The position numbers and the translations under genes are program-made. Of a stretch of DNA of 61,160 nt, positions 51,710-60,451 are shown one piece after another. Source of the DNA: Clostridiales bacterium (lineage in GTDB: Bacteria; Bacillota; Clostridia; Christensenellales; CAG-138); contig SFEL01000017.1 of NCBI GenBank assembly GCA_004557245.1, positions 1-61,160 of the forward strand, given 5' to 3'. Position 1 is the stretch's first letter. Every line of letters starts with the position of its first letter. Under the pieces are notes generated by a model. It searched no databases. It was given only the letters and a program-made list of their open reading frames with translations, and was not told the DNA's origin.

Positions 51710-51907
51710 ATGCCGAAAATCAAGACCCATAGGGGTGCCGCAAAACGCTTCAGCGTTACCAAGTCCGGCAAGATCAAGAGAGCAAAGGCCTATAAGAGCC
51801 ACATTCTTACCAAAAAGACCACTAAGCGCGGCCGCAGACTGCGTAAGGGCGGCTTTATTGCCGAGTGCGAAGCCAAAAAGGTTCGCGAGCTGATACCTTA
51901 TAAGTAG
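51710..51907 (+). CDS. rpmI: 50S ribosomal protein L35
   Basis: 65 residues: MPKIKTHRGAAKRFSVTKSG, KRAKAYKSHILTKKTTKRGR and a basic tail. TACAGGAGGAATACCCC precedes the ATG. Middle gene of infC-rpmI-rplT. Confidence 0.97.
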   Translation: MPKIKTHRGAAKRFSVTKSGKIKRAKAYKSHILTKKTTKRGRRLRKGGFIAECEAKKVRELIPYK

Positions 51908-51920
51908 GAGGAAATGAATC

Positions 51921-52277
51921 ATGGCAAGAATAAAGAGAGCAGTTAATGCCGTTAAAAAGCGCCGCAAGGTCTTTAAACTTTCAAAGGGTTACTATGGTGC
52001 TAAGAGCAAGCAGTACCGTGCAGCTTCCCAGCAGGTAATGCGTTCCATGGCTTATGCCTACGTTGGCCGTAAGCTCAAAAAGCGCGAGTACCGCAAGCTT
52101 TGGATCGCCCGTATCAACGCCGGCGCACGCATCTGCGGCACCACTTACAGCCGCATGATCGACGGCCTCAAGAAGGCTGGCGTGGATGTGAACCGCAAGG
52201 TTCTGGCCGATCTCGCCGTAAACGATATGGCGGCCTTCAAGAAGCTGGCCGATATCGCTGTCGAGGCAAGGGCCTAA
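51921..52277 (+). CDS. rplT: 50S ribosomal protein L20
   Basis: 118 residues: MARIKRAVNAVKKRRKVFKL, KGYYGAKSKQYRAASQQVM, RKLWIARINAGARICGTTYS and GVDVNRKVLADLAVNDMAAF. It assembles early on 23S rRNA and is the expected ligand of the leader at 51042-51160. AGGAGG precedes the ATG. Confidence 0.97.
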   Translation: MARIKRAVNAVKKRRKVFKLSKGYYGAKSKQYRAASQQVMRSMAYAYVGRKLKKREYRKLWIARINAGARICGTTYSRMIDGLKKAGVDVNRKVLADLAVNDMAAFKKLADIAVEARA

Positions 52278-52293
52278 TAAGCTTAAATAAAAT

Positions 52294-52325
52294 AGCGTAG
52301 TCAGAAACGGCTGCGCTGTTTGATT
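52294..52325 (+). terminator. Weak hairpin after rplT
   Basis: AGCGTAG (52294-52300) / CTGCGCT (52311-52317), one G-U pair, then GTTTGATT. A modest terminator that may let some transcription continue into the methyltransferase gene. Confidence 0.5.
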
Positions 52326-52342
52326 AAAGGGAGGATGCGCCA

Positions 52343-53092
52343 ATGCTTATACAGAGCACCCGTAATCCAACGGTAAAGCGTGTACGTTCACTGCTTACCA
52401 AAAAGGGCCGAAGGGAGACGGGACTGCACCTGATAGAGGGCGAAAGGCTTGTTGCGGAGGCCGTTTCCTCAGGCGCGGAGATAGATTCGCTGTTCGTCGA
52501 GGAGGGCCGTGAGCCTGTGTATTGCCCGAATGGCAGCGTGTATCAGGTGACGCGGCATGTCCTGGAGGGCATGACGGATACTGACAACCCGCAGAGCGTC
52601 TGCGCGGCGGTAAAGACCCCGGATATTAAGCTCCCGGACGAGTATCCGGAAGGCCTTATAGTGGCGCTGGACTGCGTGCAGGACCCGGGTAATATGGGGA
52701 CCATAATACGCACAGCTGACGCTATGGGTGCCGCGGGGCTGCTTTTGAGTTCCGGCTGCGCAGACCCATTTGGCCCAAAGGTGCTGCGTTCTACAATGGG
52801 CAGCATATATCATCTGCCCATATGGCAGGGCGAGCTCACTGCTGAACTTGTAAAGCTGAAGTCTGAGGATTTCAGACTGATATGCGGCCACCTCGCAGGA
52901 AACGAGATATTGCCCGAGCCCGGCCGCCGCTGTGTGCTTATAATAGGAAACGAGGGCAACGGAGTGTCAGATGCTGTGGCGGAGCTGTGCGATAAATACA
53001 GGCTGCCCATGTTCGGAAGGGCTGAGAGCCTCAACGCCTCAGTGGCCGCCGGCATAATGATGTACGAAATAGCTAAAGAAATGCGCAAATAG
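52343..53092 (+). CDS. TrmH/SpoU-family RNA 2'-O-methyltransferase
   Basis: 249 residues. N-terminal substrate domain (MLIQSTRNPTVKRVRSLLTK), then the SPOUT knot with its three motifs: ALDCVQDPGNMGTIIRTADA, LIIGNEGNGVSDAV and LPMFGRAESLNASVAAGIMM. It methylates a 2'-OH in rRNA or tRNA. The place after rplT matches the Bacillus infC-rpmI-rplT-(ysgA) context, suggesting a 23S rRNA target, but the site is not certain. Confidence 0.92.
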   Translation: MLIQSTRNPTVKRVRSLLTKKGRRETGLHLIEGERLVAEAVSSGAEIDSLFVEEGREPVYCPNGSVYQVTRHVLEGMTDTDNPQSVCAAVKTPDIKLPDEYPEGLIVALDCVQDPGNMGTIIRTADAMGAAGLLLSSGCADPFGPKVLRSTMGSIYHLPIWQGELTAELVKLKSEDFRLICGHLAGNEILPEPGRRCVLIIGNEGNGVSDAVAELCDKYRLPMFGRAESLNASVAAGIMMYEIAKEMRK

Positions 53093-53118
53093 ACGCTAAA
53101 AAAGGAGATGTAAACTAT

Positions 53119-53532
53119 ATGTGGTTTGTCTGTGCCATATTGAGTGCGGTGTTCGCCGCCGCAACGTCCATACTCGCCAAGGTAGGTATAGAGGGAGTAG
53201 GCTCTAACCTCGCCACGGCCATACGCACTATGGTAGTTGTGGTGATGGCGTGGGTTATGGTGCTTATCACCAACCAGCAGGGAGGAATAAGCGAGATAAC
53301 GCCCAAGAGCTGGCTGTTCCTGTGCCTGTCAGGCCTCGCTACCGGCGCTTCGTGGCTCTTCTACTATAGGGCAATACAGATAGGCGAGGTGAGCAAGGTA
53401 GTGCCTATAGACAAGCTAAGCGTAGTCATAACGCTGATACTTGCGTTTGCGTTCCTGCATGAGAAGTTTACATGGAAGAGCGCGGTAGGGTCTGTGCTCA
53501 TAACTGCGGGGACACTTATAATGGTGCTGTAA
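53119..53532 (+). CDS. Single-domain EamA/DMT-family membrane protein
   Basis: 137 residues with five hydrophobic segments, one EamA repeat: FAAATSILAKVGIEGVGSNL, SWLFYYRAIQIGEVSKVVPI and a final LAFAFLHEKFTWKSAVGSVL. Most DMT transporters carry two repeats (about 290 residues); this one must act as a dimer, like SMR-type proteins. AAAGGAGATG lies about 10 nt upstream. Substrate unknown. Confidence 0.85.
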   Translation: MWFVCAILSAVFAAATSILAKVGIEGVGSNLATAIRTMVVVVMAWVMVLITNQQGGISEITPKSWLFLCLSGLATGASWLFYYRAIQIGEVSKVVPIDKLSVVITLILAFAFLHEKFTWKSAVGSVLITAGTLIMVL

Positions 53533-53587
53533 AACTCCCAAGGATAAGGTTTAGAGCACAAACATCGTTTAAAAAGCAGGAGGTAAA

Positions 53588-54283
53588 GTGGACAATAAAA
53601 ACAACTGCATTATTTGCGGAGCCGAGCTTGAGTATTTTAATTCGCCGAAAACGATGGAATGCGAGCTGTGCCACAGGATATTTCAGGCTAACGCCGCCTG
53701 TAAGAACGGCCACTATATATGCGATAAATGCCACAGTACCAACGCTGTGGAGCTGATCCACAGCGTGTGCGGCAGCACAAAGAGTAAAAATCCAATAGAA
53801 ATAATGCGGAAGCTGATGGCACAACCTGCGGTGCATATGCACGGCCCGGAACACCACATACTCGTGGGCTCTGCGATTATAGCTGCTTTTCATAACTGCG
53901 GAGGAGATGTGGATCTGAATGCCGCATTGGATGAAATGAAAAACAGGGGAGAACAGGCGCCGGGTGGGATATGCGGGTTCTGGGGCTGCTGCGGTGCAGC
54001 AGTCAGCTGCGGAATGGCAATAAGCATAATAACCGGAGCAACGCCGCTTAGCGGGCAAGAATGGGGTTTAGCCAACCTTATGACGTCCGAAGCACTGGAA
54101 AGAATAGCGGCCATAGGTGGCCCGCGGTGCTGCAAGCGGGACAGCTTTACAGCTGTAAGCGCTGCGGCGGAGTTCATAGAGGAGAAATTCGGTATAATGC
54201 TTGAAATGCCGGAGAAAATCATTTGCGGCTTTTATCCCATGAATGGACAGTGCCTTGGGGATAGATGCCCGTTTCATCCTTAA
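53588..54283 (+). CDS. DUF5714-family Cys/His-rich protein
   Basis: 231 residues from GTG 53588, 5 nt after AGGAGG. N-terminal zinc-ribbon-like part (CIICGAELEYF, CELCHRIF, HYICDKCHS), then a helical domain with invariant-looking HMHGPEHHILVGSAIIAAF, PGGICGFWGCCGAAVSCGMA, ITGATPLSGQEWGL, GPRCCKRDSF, and a C-terminal CLGDRCPFH. This fits the DUF5714 family of anaerobic bacteria and archaea, function unknown. The many conserved Cys and His suggest a metal or cluster site. A hairpin terminator follows. Confidence 0.78.
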   Translation: MDNKNNCIICGAELEYFNSPKTMECELCHRIFQANAACKNGHYICDKCHSTNAVELIHSVCGSTKSKNPIEIMRKLMAQPAVHMHGPEHHILVGSAIIAAFHNCGGDVDLNAALDEMKNRGEQAPGGICGFWGCCGAAVSCGMAISIITGATPLSGQEWGLANLMTSEALERIAAIGGPRCCKRDSFTAVSAAAEFIEEKFGIMLEMPEKIICGFYPMNGQCLGDRCPFHP

Positions 54284-54302
54284 AAAGCTGAAGATAAACA
54301 GA

Positions 54303-54331
54303 GAAGAGCCCCATTTAGGTGAGGCTCTTTC
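54303..54331. terminator. Bidirectional hairpin between the DUF5714 gene and maf
   Basis: GAAGAGCC and GGCTCTTT pair around CCATTTAGGTGA, with AT-rich flanks on both sides. It lies between convergent genes. Confidence 0.65.
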
Positions 54332-54343
54332 ATATGCTTTATA

Positions 54344-54928
54344 TTATGTTCTCGCCGCCCTTTGCCAGTCAGGGTATATGCCCACCTTGGCGAGCATGTG
54401 GTACAGCTTGTGCATGGGCATGCCGATTACGGTAAAATAGCAGCCCTCTACCCGCTTTACGAATACCGCAGCGGGGCCCTGTATACCGTAGGCTCCCGCT
54501 TTGTCAAGGGGCTCGCCCGAGGCTACATAGGCGCGTATGTCAGATTCGGGTATATCCTCCATGGTCACTTCGGTGGTGTCATGGCATACGTCGTAGCCCT
54601 GATCAGTCAGTACCGCAACGCCGGTGTATACCGTGTGCGTTTTGCCGGAAAGCTTTTTCAGTATGTTCACGGCATCCTCGGGGTCCCTGGGCTTGCCGAT
54701 TATTTCTCCGTTAAGCCATACTATAGTGTCCGCGCCAACTACACAGGCTCCGGGGTTATCCTTCTTTACGGCGCCCGCCTTGCGAAGGGCGAGCTGCTCC
54801 ACAAATTCCCCGGGCTCGGTAAAGGGTATGTTCTCGTCGGCATCGCTGGTTATGGCGGTGTAATCGAGGCCCACAAGGCTGAAAAGTTCCCTGCGGCGGG
54901 GAGACTGGGAAGCGAGAATAAGCTCCAT
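54344..54928 (-). CDS. maf: Maf-family nucleoside triphosphate pyrophosphatase
   Basis: House-cleaning enzyme that hydrolyses non-canonical or excess NTPs such as dTTP and UTP; linked to septum control in Bacillus. 194 residues from ATG 54928, about 7 nt after GGAGGTGG: MELILASQSPRRRELF, TITSDADENIPF region, VVGADTIVWLNGEIIGKPRD, GAYGIQGPAAVFV and a closing VIGMPMHKL. Maf genes often lie next to mreBCD, as here (divergent). Confidence 0.93.
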   Translation of the reverse strand: MELILASQSPRRRELFSLVGLDYTAITSDADENIPFTEPGEFVEQLALRKAGAVKKDNPGACVVGADTIVWLNGEIIGKPRDPEDAVNILKKLSGKTHTVYTGVAVLTDQGYDVCHDTTEVTMEDIPESDIRAYVASGEPLDKAGAYGIQGPAAVFVKRVEGCYFTVIGMPMHKLYHMLAKVGIYPDWQRAART

Positions 54929-55067
54929 ATATTCCACCTCCAAAATCATTTTCGGAAAATCACATATTGTAGAATATCACAGCTTGCGCTCAAACGCAAA
55001 CCCGGAGGGTATATCTGTAACAATATATGGAAATACTTTTTTGTGAAGATCACACGGAGGTATTTCT

Positions 55068-56111
55068 ATGTTTGGAATAAAGTTTTTGAGGGATATATTC
55101 GGCGAGGCGGTAGCGTTGGATCTTGGAACTGTGAACACCCTTGCAGCCATAAGGGGCAGAGGAATAGTGCTGCGGGAGCCCAGCGCCGTGGCGGTGTCCA
55201 CAGGCAGCGAAAGGGAGATACTCGAGCTGGGCGACAGAGCCATGCAGATGCTGGGCCGCACCCCGGGGCAGATAACCGTAAGCTACCCGATGAGGGACGG
55301 CGTGATAGCGGACATGGCGCTGGCGGAAGCCATGATACGCTTCACCATAACCGAGGCGCTGGGCAGAAAGGCGGGGCCGGTAGGCATACGCCTTGGGCTT
55401 TGCCTGCCCCTATGCGTAAACGATATAGAGCGCAGGGCGCTGATGGAGGCTGCAAAGAACGCGGGCGCAAGGGATATGATAGTGCTGAACGAGGCCCTTG
55501 CCGCCGCCATAGGCGCCGGACTGCCTGTGAGCGATCCTGTGGGCAACATGGTGGTGGATATAGGCGGAGGAACTACGGATTCTGCAGTGGTGGTGCTGGG
55601 CGGCATAGCCTGCCATAAGTCAGTCCGCACGGGCGGCACGCACATTGATAAGGCCATAGTGGAGTACATAGCCAGGGAATATAAGCTCAGCATAGGCGAA
55701 CGTACTGCGGAGCAGATAAAGCTCACACTGGGCAGCGCCCTCATGGGGGGCGACGAGCATATGGAGGTGAGGGGCAGAAGCATGGATACCGGGCTGCCCC
55801 AAAGCATAGTCGTAGGACAGGGTGAGATAAGCTATGCCATAATAAAGCCGGTGCGCCGCATAGTGGGTGCAATAAAGGATACGCTGGCGGAGACGCCGCC
55901 CGAGCTTGCGGGGGACATATATACCAACGGCATAACGCTAACCGGCGGCGGAGCCATGCTGGACGGCCTTGCAGAGTATGTGAGCCGTGAGACTCAGATG
56001 GAGGTGCGCGTAGCCGACGAGGCGGAGAACTGTGTAGTGCTGGGTGCGCTGAAGGCGCTGGACATAAAGGACAGAATAGACTGCATACAGGACGGTGAGC
56101 TGACCGCATAA
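55068..56111 (+). CDS. mreB: Rod-shape determining protein MreB
   Basis: Actin-like filament protein that guides lateral wall synthesis. 347 residues, GGAGG about 9 nt before the ATG. Phosphate loops VALDLGTVNTLAAIRGRG and VVDIGGGTTDSAVVVLG; GARDMIVLNEALAAAIGAGL keeps the Glu next to the AAAIGAG motif but not the usual EEPM; ITLTGGGAMLDGL near the end. It is more divergent than Bacillus MreB, but the mreC-mreD context confirms the call. Confidence 0.93.
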   Translation: MFGIKFLRDIFGEAVALDLGTVNTLAAIRGRGIVLREPSAVAVSTGSEREILELGDRAMQMLGRTPGQITVSYPMRDGVIADMALAEAMIRFTITEALGRKAGPVGIRLGLCLPLCVNDIERRALMEAAKNAGARDMIVLNEALAAAIGAGLPVSDPVGNMVVDIGGGTTDSAVVVLGGIACHKSVRTGGTHIDKAIVEYIAREYKLSIGERTAEQIKLTLGSALMGGDEHMEVRGRSMDTGLPQSIVVGQGEISYAIIKPVRRIVGAIKDTLAETPPELAGDIYTNGITLTGGGAMLDGLAEYVSRETQMEVRVADEAENCVVLGALKALDIKDRIDCIQDGELTA

Positions 56112-56174
56112 GCATTGCAATATGGCAAAATCCGGCCTGGTTTTTAAACAAATGTAACGATTTGCCGTCATGCC

Positions 56175-56203
56175 TTGCGCATGGCGGTACTTGCATTTAT
56201 AAT
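56175..56203 (+). promoter_or_regulatory. Putative promoter between mreB and mreC
   Basis: TTGCGC (56175-56180), 17-bp spacer, perfect TATAAT (56198-56203). It would let mreC-mreD-PBP be expressed apart from mreB and would start transcription near 56210, right at the ribosome site of the leader ORF. Confidence 0.5.
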
Positions 56204-56221
56204 AATTATCGGAGTTTTATA

Positions 56222-56284
56222 ATGAGTTTGTATATAGCGGCCGTGGAAAGTTTTTTCCAAGGCGTAACGATAAGGAGCAGGTAA
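56222..56284 (+). CDS. 20-residue leader ORF coupled to mreC
   Basis: ATG 56222, 7 nt after GGAG, encodes MSLYIAAVESFFQGVTIRSR and stops at TAA 56282-56284, which overlaps the mreC start (TAATG). The mreC ribosome site AAGGAG lies inside its last codons. The peptide resembles nothing I know. The geometry suggests translational coupling or leader-peptide control of mreC, though chance is possible for so short an ORF. Confidence 0.45.
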   Translation: MSLYIAAVESFFQGVTIRSR

Positions 56285-57138
56285 TGCACGATTTTTTTCG
56301 CAGCAAGGGCTTTTTGATCATCCTGATAATAATAGCTGTGCTGTCTATATTCATAGCGGCCACATACCGGGACAGGGCAAAGGTGTCCTTTATTGAGGAT
56401 ACCGTAAACTCGGTGGTCAAGCCGGTACAGAGCTTTTCCGTGAAGGCGTCCAACTCTATAATACACTTTTTTGAGAGGGTTTTCAGCTCTACGGATCTTG
56501 ATAAGGAAAACGAGCAGCTCCGGGTAAAGCTGGCTCAGTACGAGATAATCGAAAGCGAGCTGGAGACGCTGCGGGAGGAAAACTCGCGCCTCAAGGATCT
56601 TTTGAATTACACGGATATTACCGATAACTACAGCTATATAACCTCTACCGTAATAGGCAAGAGCCAGGGTATATGGTTCAGCGAATTTACGGTAAATGCC
56701 GGCCGTAAGGACGGCGTAGAGGAAAATATGGCGGTAGTAAACTCGCAGGGACTTGTTGGCCGCGTAAGCAGCGTCAGTGCAAATACCTGCAAGGTAACCG
56801 CTATAATTGACAGCACCTCTGATATAAGCGCCATGGTGGAGCGCACACGCGACTACGGCTTTGCGCGGGGTATACTTAATACCGACGAAAAGGAGACGCT
56901 GGAGCTTTACTATCTGCCCAGCGGCTATGATCTGGTTCCCGGCGACACCATAGTTACTTCAGGAATAGGCGGGACCTTTCCAAAGGGCATAGCCATAGGT
57001 ACGGTGACTGAGGTATCCCGCTCAAACGACGATGCGGAAGAAAGAAACGCCATAATCGAGCCTGCGGTTGATTTTCTCAGGCTCGAGGAGGTAATGATAG
57101 TAAAGGTCGATACCAAAGAGGAGGAAAAGACAGAGTAA
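56284..57138 (+). CDS. mreC: Rod-shape determining protein MreC
   Basis: 284 residues: short cytosolic start, one membrane helix (FLIILIIIAVLSIFIAATYR, about 10-29), a coiled coil (DKENEQLRVKLAQYEIIESE, about 75-105), then the beta-rich MreC domain (VNAGRKDGVEENMAVVNSQG, LVGRVSSVSANTCKV, VPGDTIVTSGIGGTFPKGI). It links MreB to the wall-synthesis enzymes from outside the membrane. AAGGAGCAGGTA precedes the ATG; the stop overlaps the mreD start. Confidence 0.95.
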   Translation: MHDFFRSKGFLIILIIIAVLSIFIAATYRDRAKVSFIEDTVNSVVKPVQSFSVKASNSIIHFFERVFSSTDLDKENEQLRVKLAQYEIIESELETLREENSRLKDLLNYTDITDNYSYITSTVIGKSQGIWFSEFTVNAGRKDGVEENMAVVNSQGLVGRVSSVSANTCKVTAIIDSTSDISAMVERTRDYGFARGILNTDEKETLELYYLPSGYDLVPGDTIVTSGIGGTFPKGIAIGTVTEVSRSNDDAEERNAIIEPAVDFLRLEEVMIVKVDTKEEEKTE

Positions 57139-57656
57139 TGTACCGGCTGTATGCGGCGATAAGCATAATAATCGGGATGTATCTCGATTCGGTGCTGTTC
57201 GCAAAAATAAATATAGCCGGCGTAGTGCCGGACTGCGTGCTGGTGGTGATAGTATGCATGGGGATACAGCTGGGCGCCACCGAGGCTGCGGCGGTTGGCT
57301 GTGCTGCTGGGCTTGTCATAGATATACTTTTCGGCAAGGCGGTAGGCATAAACGCCATAGCCTATATGATAGCCGGCTCCGTGGGAGGCATATTCTATAA
57401 AAAATATTTTGCGGACAATATGATTATCCCGGTGCTGACGGTTGGCGTATGCGCTTTCTTGAAGGAAAACCTCATGGCAATACTCACCAGGATGGTCGGC
57501 GGAAGGTTTTCGTATTTCGACATGCTGATAACCTACATGGTGCCTTCGGCACTTATGAGCGCGGCACTTTGCATACCGGCGCACGCACTGCTCAAGCCCA
57601 GGCTGATGCTCTCCGCCAAGAAGCGCTATGACAGAAGCGCCGGAGGGATAAAATAA
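57138..57656 (+). CDS. mreD: Rod-shape determining protein MreD
   Basis: 172 residues with about five membrane segments (ISIIIGMYLDSVLFAKINIA, VVIVCMGIQLGATEAAAVG, AYMIAGSVGGIFY, MVPSALMSAALCIPAHALL). Sequence is weakly conserved in this family, so the call leans on size, topology and the mreC-mreD-PBP order. ATG overlaps the mreC stop by 1 nt and its own stop overlaps the next ATG. Confidence 0.9.
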   Translation: MYRLYAAISIIIGMYLDSVLFAKINIAGVVPDCVLVVIVCMGIQLGATEAAAVGCAAGLVIDILFGKAVGINAIAYMIAGSVGGIFYKKYFADNMIIPVLTVGVCAFLKENLMAILTRMVGGRFSYFDMLITYMVPSALMSAALCIPAHALLKPRLMLSAKKRYDRSAGGIK

Positions 57657-60259
57657 TGAAGAATAGCGTATCGAGATTCATAATAATATCGTTAGTTCTG
57701 ATGTGCCTCATGGGTGCGCTCATATATAAGCTCCACGAGGTCACTATAGTAGAAGGCGCACAGTATGCTGAGGCGGCCGCGAATACCAGCACCAGCTCAA
57801 TAGACATAAAGGGCACCCGCGGCAGGATACTCGACCGCAACGGGGTGGTATTGGCATACAGCAAAAACAGCTATAATGTGGAGTTCCTTCGGGATGCGGA
57901 CAACCGTACCGATTACGACTCCGCCACATATACCGATTCTCTCATAAAGGCCATAAAGATAATAGAGGACGGTGGCGGTAAGACCATCGACACATCGTAT
58001 ATACGCCTGGGTGAGGACGGCAAGCTCACATATGAGTGGGGTGTGAAGAGCAAGGCAGCCCAGGTGGCCAGATACAAAAACTTCTGCCAGTCCATGGGCT
58101 TCAATATAAGCGAATCCCTGAAGAAAAACGAAAAGATAGAGGACAAGTCCAAGTGGGACACAAGTACATGGCCCACAGCCGAGGAAGCCTATACAAAGCT
58201 TCGCGCCCTGTGGTTCATACCAGAGGATCTGTCCTTTGAGGACGCCAACAAGGTCATATCCATACGTCAGGAGGTATTGCTCAACAACTACCGCGCCTAT
58301 GAGCCTATTACCATAGCCTACGATGTGAGCATGGAGGTAGTGGCGGAGATTAAGCTGCGGGCGGACGAGCTTACCGGCTTACAGACCAGCCAGAGTACTA
58401 CACGCGTGTATCCGCGCGGCACTACGGCGGCGCACATCCTCGGATATCTTGGCAGGACGGCGACAGAGGAGATGGTAAAGGAAAAGGGCTATTCCTATGA
58501 CGACTATATAGGCGTATCCGGCATCGAATACACGATGGAGGAGTATCTGACAGGCTCAACCAACCAACGTAAGGGCAAGCGGGTGCTTGAGAAAAACAAA
58601 AACGGCAGCGCCATACGAGAGCTTTCCTATACGCCCGCAAAGGACGGCGACGACGTTATGCTAACCATAGACATAAACCTTCAGACCGTCGTTGAAAAGG
58701 CCCTTGAGGATCTTATAGCCAAGATAGACACAAAGGAAGAAAAGCAGCTGCTGGAGAATTATGAGGATTACGAAGAAAAGACCAACGGTGACGTGGAAAG
58801 CATAAAGACGGCAAAGACCGGTGCCGCAGTGGTCATGAACGTAAACACCGGGCAAGTACTTGCCATGGCATCCTATCCCTCCTTCAACCCAAACTGGTTC
58901 ATAGCGGGCCTCAGCCCTGAGCAGAATCAGGAGCTTTTCAACAGCGAGTTTTCTGCGGAAACCACACCCACCCGAAACAAGGCAATATCCACAAAGCTGG
59001 CGCCCGGCTCCATATTTAAAATGGCCACCGGCGTGGCGGCGGCGGCCGAGGGCGTTCTGGATATTAACGAGCGCATAAGCTGCGACTATGAGTATATAAT
59101 CAAGTATACCGACGAAAACGGCAAGGAGCAAACCATAGAGCAGAATGCCCCTAAGTGCCACCTGAATAGCAGGAGCAAGATAGGCCAGCACGCAAACCAG
59201 ACTCTGGCAGATGCCATAAAGAACTCCTGCAACTACTACTTCTGCGAGGCGGCGTATCGCCTGGGCATAGATAAACTCAATGAATGGGCGGGCAAATTTG
59301 GCCTCACCAGCCGCACCGGCATAGAACTCACCGGCGAGACAGAGGGTATCGTGGGTGGACAGAAGGTACTGTTTGACAATACACTTACGGGAGAGGACGG
59401 CACGCTGGATATTGCAAACCAGAAGACAAGTCTTCCCGGCTTGGTTTACCGCAAGCTTAAGGAAACCCTGGTAAAGTTTGTGGAAAGCCGAAACGCCGAG
59501 GTAGACGAGGAGGCAATAAACCGCTGTGCCAAGCGCCTCATGGAGCTTCAGGATGGCGACATAACCAACAAGGGCCCTGAGATACGAAGAATAATAAGCG
59601 AGGAGATAGATATTCCCGAGGGCATAACCCAGATGCGCAAGGACTGGATAAACAGCATTTCCTCCCTGCTCAACGAGATACAGTGGAAGCCCACCCAGAC
59701 CATCCGCGCCGGGTTTGGCCAGGGTACTACGCTGGTCACGCCCATCGCTGTAGCCCGCTATGTAAGCGCACTTGCCAACCGCGGCACGGTGTACGACGTC
59801 CACATAGTAGATAAGGTGATGGACAGCAGCGGCAGCACCGTAAAGAATGTTGCCCCAAGCGTGTACAACCAGATAGAAATCTCCGACGACATTTGGGACG
59901 CGGTGAGCAGCGGCATGAAGGGCGTCGTATCCCCGGAGGATGGCGGCACAGCCTCCAGCGCCTTTAAGGATTATCCGGAATTCCGCAAGAAGTATATCGA
60001 TACCGAAATGTTCGGCGGCAAGACCGGCTCTGCTCAGATAGGCCGACGGGCAAAGAACATAGATATCGAGAACACCTCGTGGTTCGTTACTTTTGCTCCC
60101 CGGGAGCAGCCCGAGATAGCAATAGTGATATGCGTACCATACGGCCTTTCCGGTTCCTCCAGCGTTCCTGCCATAGTGGACATACTGACCTATTACTTCG
60201 GCCAGTCAGAGAATGCGGCGCCGGAGAACCTTGTGGCCATAAACGGCCTTACGGAATAA
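57656..60259 (+). CDS. mrdA: Class B penicillin-binding protein (PBP2/MrdA type)
   Basis: Peptidoglycan transpeptidase for cell elongation. 867 residues: N-terminal membrane helix (about 7-24), pedestal starting IKGTRGRILDRNGVVLAYS, dimerisation part with YLTGSTNQRKGKRVLEKNKN, then the transpeptidase domain: S452-I-F-K455 (PGSIFK), S524-C-N526, and KTGSAQ (789-794). It is longer than usual (about 600-750): roughly 110 charged helical residues (about 590-695) are inserted between the SxN and KTG motifs. Start codon overlaps the mreD stop (TAATG). Last gene of the mre operon. Confidence 0.93.
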   Translation: MKNSVSRFIIISLVLMCLMGALIYKLHEVTIVEGAQYAEAAANTSTSSIDIKGTRGRILDRNGVVLAYSKNSYNVEFLRDADNRTDYDSATYTDSLIKAIKIIEDGGGKTIDTSYIRLGEDGKLTYEWGVKSKAAQVARYKNFCQSMGFNISESLKKNEKIEDKSKWDTSTWPTAEEAYTKLRALWFIPEDLSFEDANKVISIRQEVLLNNYRAYEPITIAYDVSMEVVAEIKLRADELTGLQTSQSTTRVYPRGTTAAHILGYLGRTATEEMVKEKGYSYDDYIGVSGIEYTMEEYLTGSTNQRKGKRVLEKNKNGSAIRELSYTPAKDGDDVMLTIDINLQTVVEKALEDLIAKIDTKEEKQLLENYEDYEEKTNGDVESIKTAKTGAAVVMNVNTGQVLAMASYPSFNPNWFIAGLSPEQNQELFNSEFSAETTPTRNKAISTKLAPGSIFKMATGVAAAAEGVLDINERISCDYEYIIKYTDENGKEQTIEQNAPKCHLNSRSKIGQHANQTLADAIKNSCNYYFCEAAYRLGIDKLNEWAGKFGLTSRTGIELTGETEGIVGGQKVLFDNTLTGEDGTLDIANQKTSLPGLVYRKLKETLVKFVESRNAEVDEEAINRCAKRLMELQDGDITNKGPEIRRIISEEIDIPEGITQMRKDWINSISSLLNEIQWKPTQTIRAGFGQGTTLVTPIAVARYVSALANRGTVYDVHIVDKVMDSSGSTVKNVAPSVYNQIEISDDIWDAVSSGMKGVVSPEDGGTASSAFKDYPEFRKKYIDTEMFGGKTGSAQIGRRAKNIDIENTSWFVTFAPREQPEIAIVICVPYGLSGSSSVPAIVDILTYYFGQSENAAPENLVAINGLTE

Positions 60260-60383
60260 CAGATAAAATAAAAAATGCCGGCTCAAGAGCGTTGACATAA
60301 GAAAACAAGCAAAAATCCAGTAAAATCAACGCTTTTAAGGGCAGTGGGCAAACAGGTTAGCTCAAAAATCGAATAACCAAGCG

Positions 60384-60419
60384 CGCCGCAGATTTTGAAA
60401 GAAGTCTGCGGCGTTTTTT
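60384..60419 (+). terminator. Rho-independent terminator at the edge of the mobile module
   Basis: CGCCGCAGA (60384-60392) / TCTGCGGCG (60405-60413), 12-nt loop, then TTTTTT. The 120 nt between the PBP stop and this hairpin hold no gene I can support. Confidence 0.85.
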
Positions 60420-60451
60420 CTGCCCAAATTCAGAAAGGAGGCGCAGCCGGA

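Noticed and set aside
60292..60326. TTGACA and TAAAAT after the PBP gene as a promoter
   Set aside because: The spacer is 23 bp, too long for a standard promoter.
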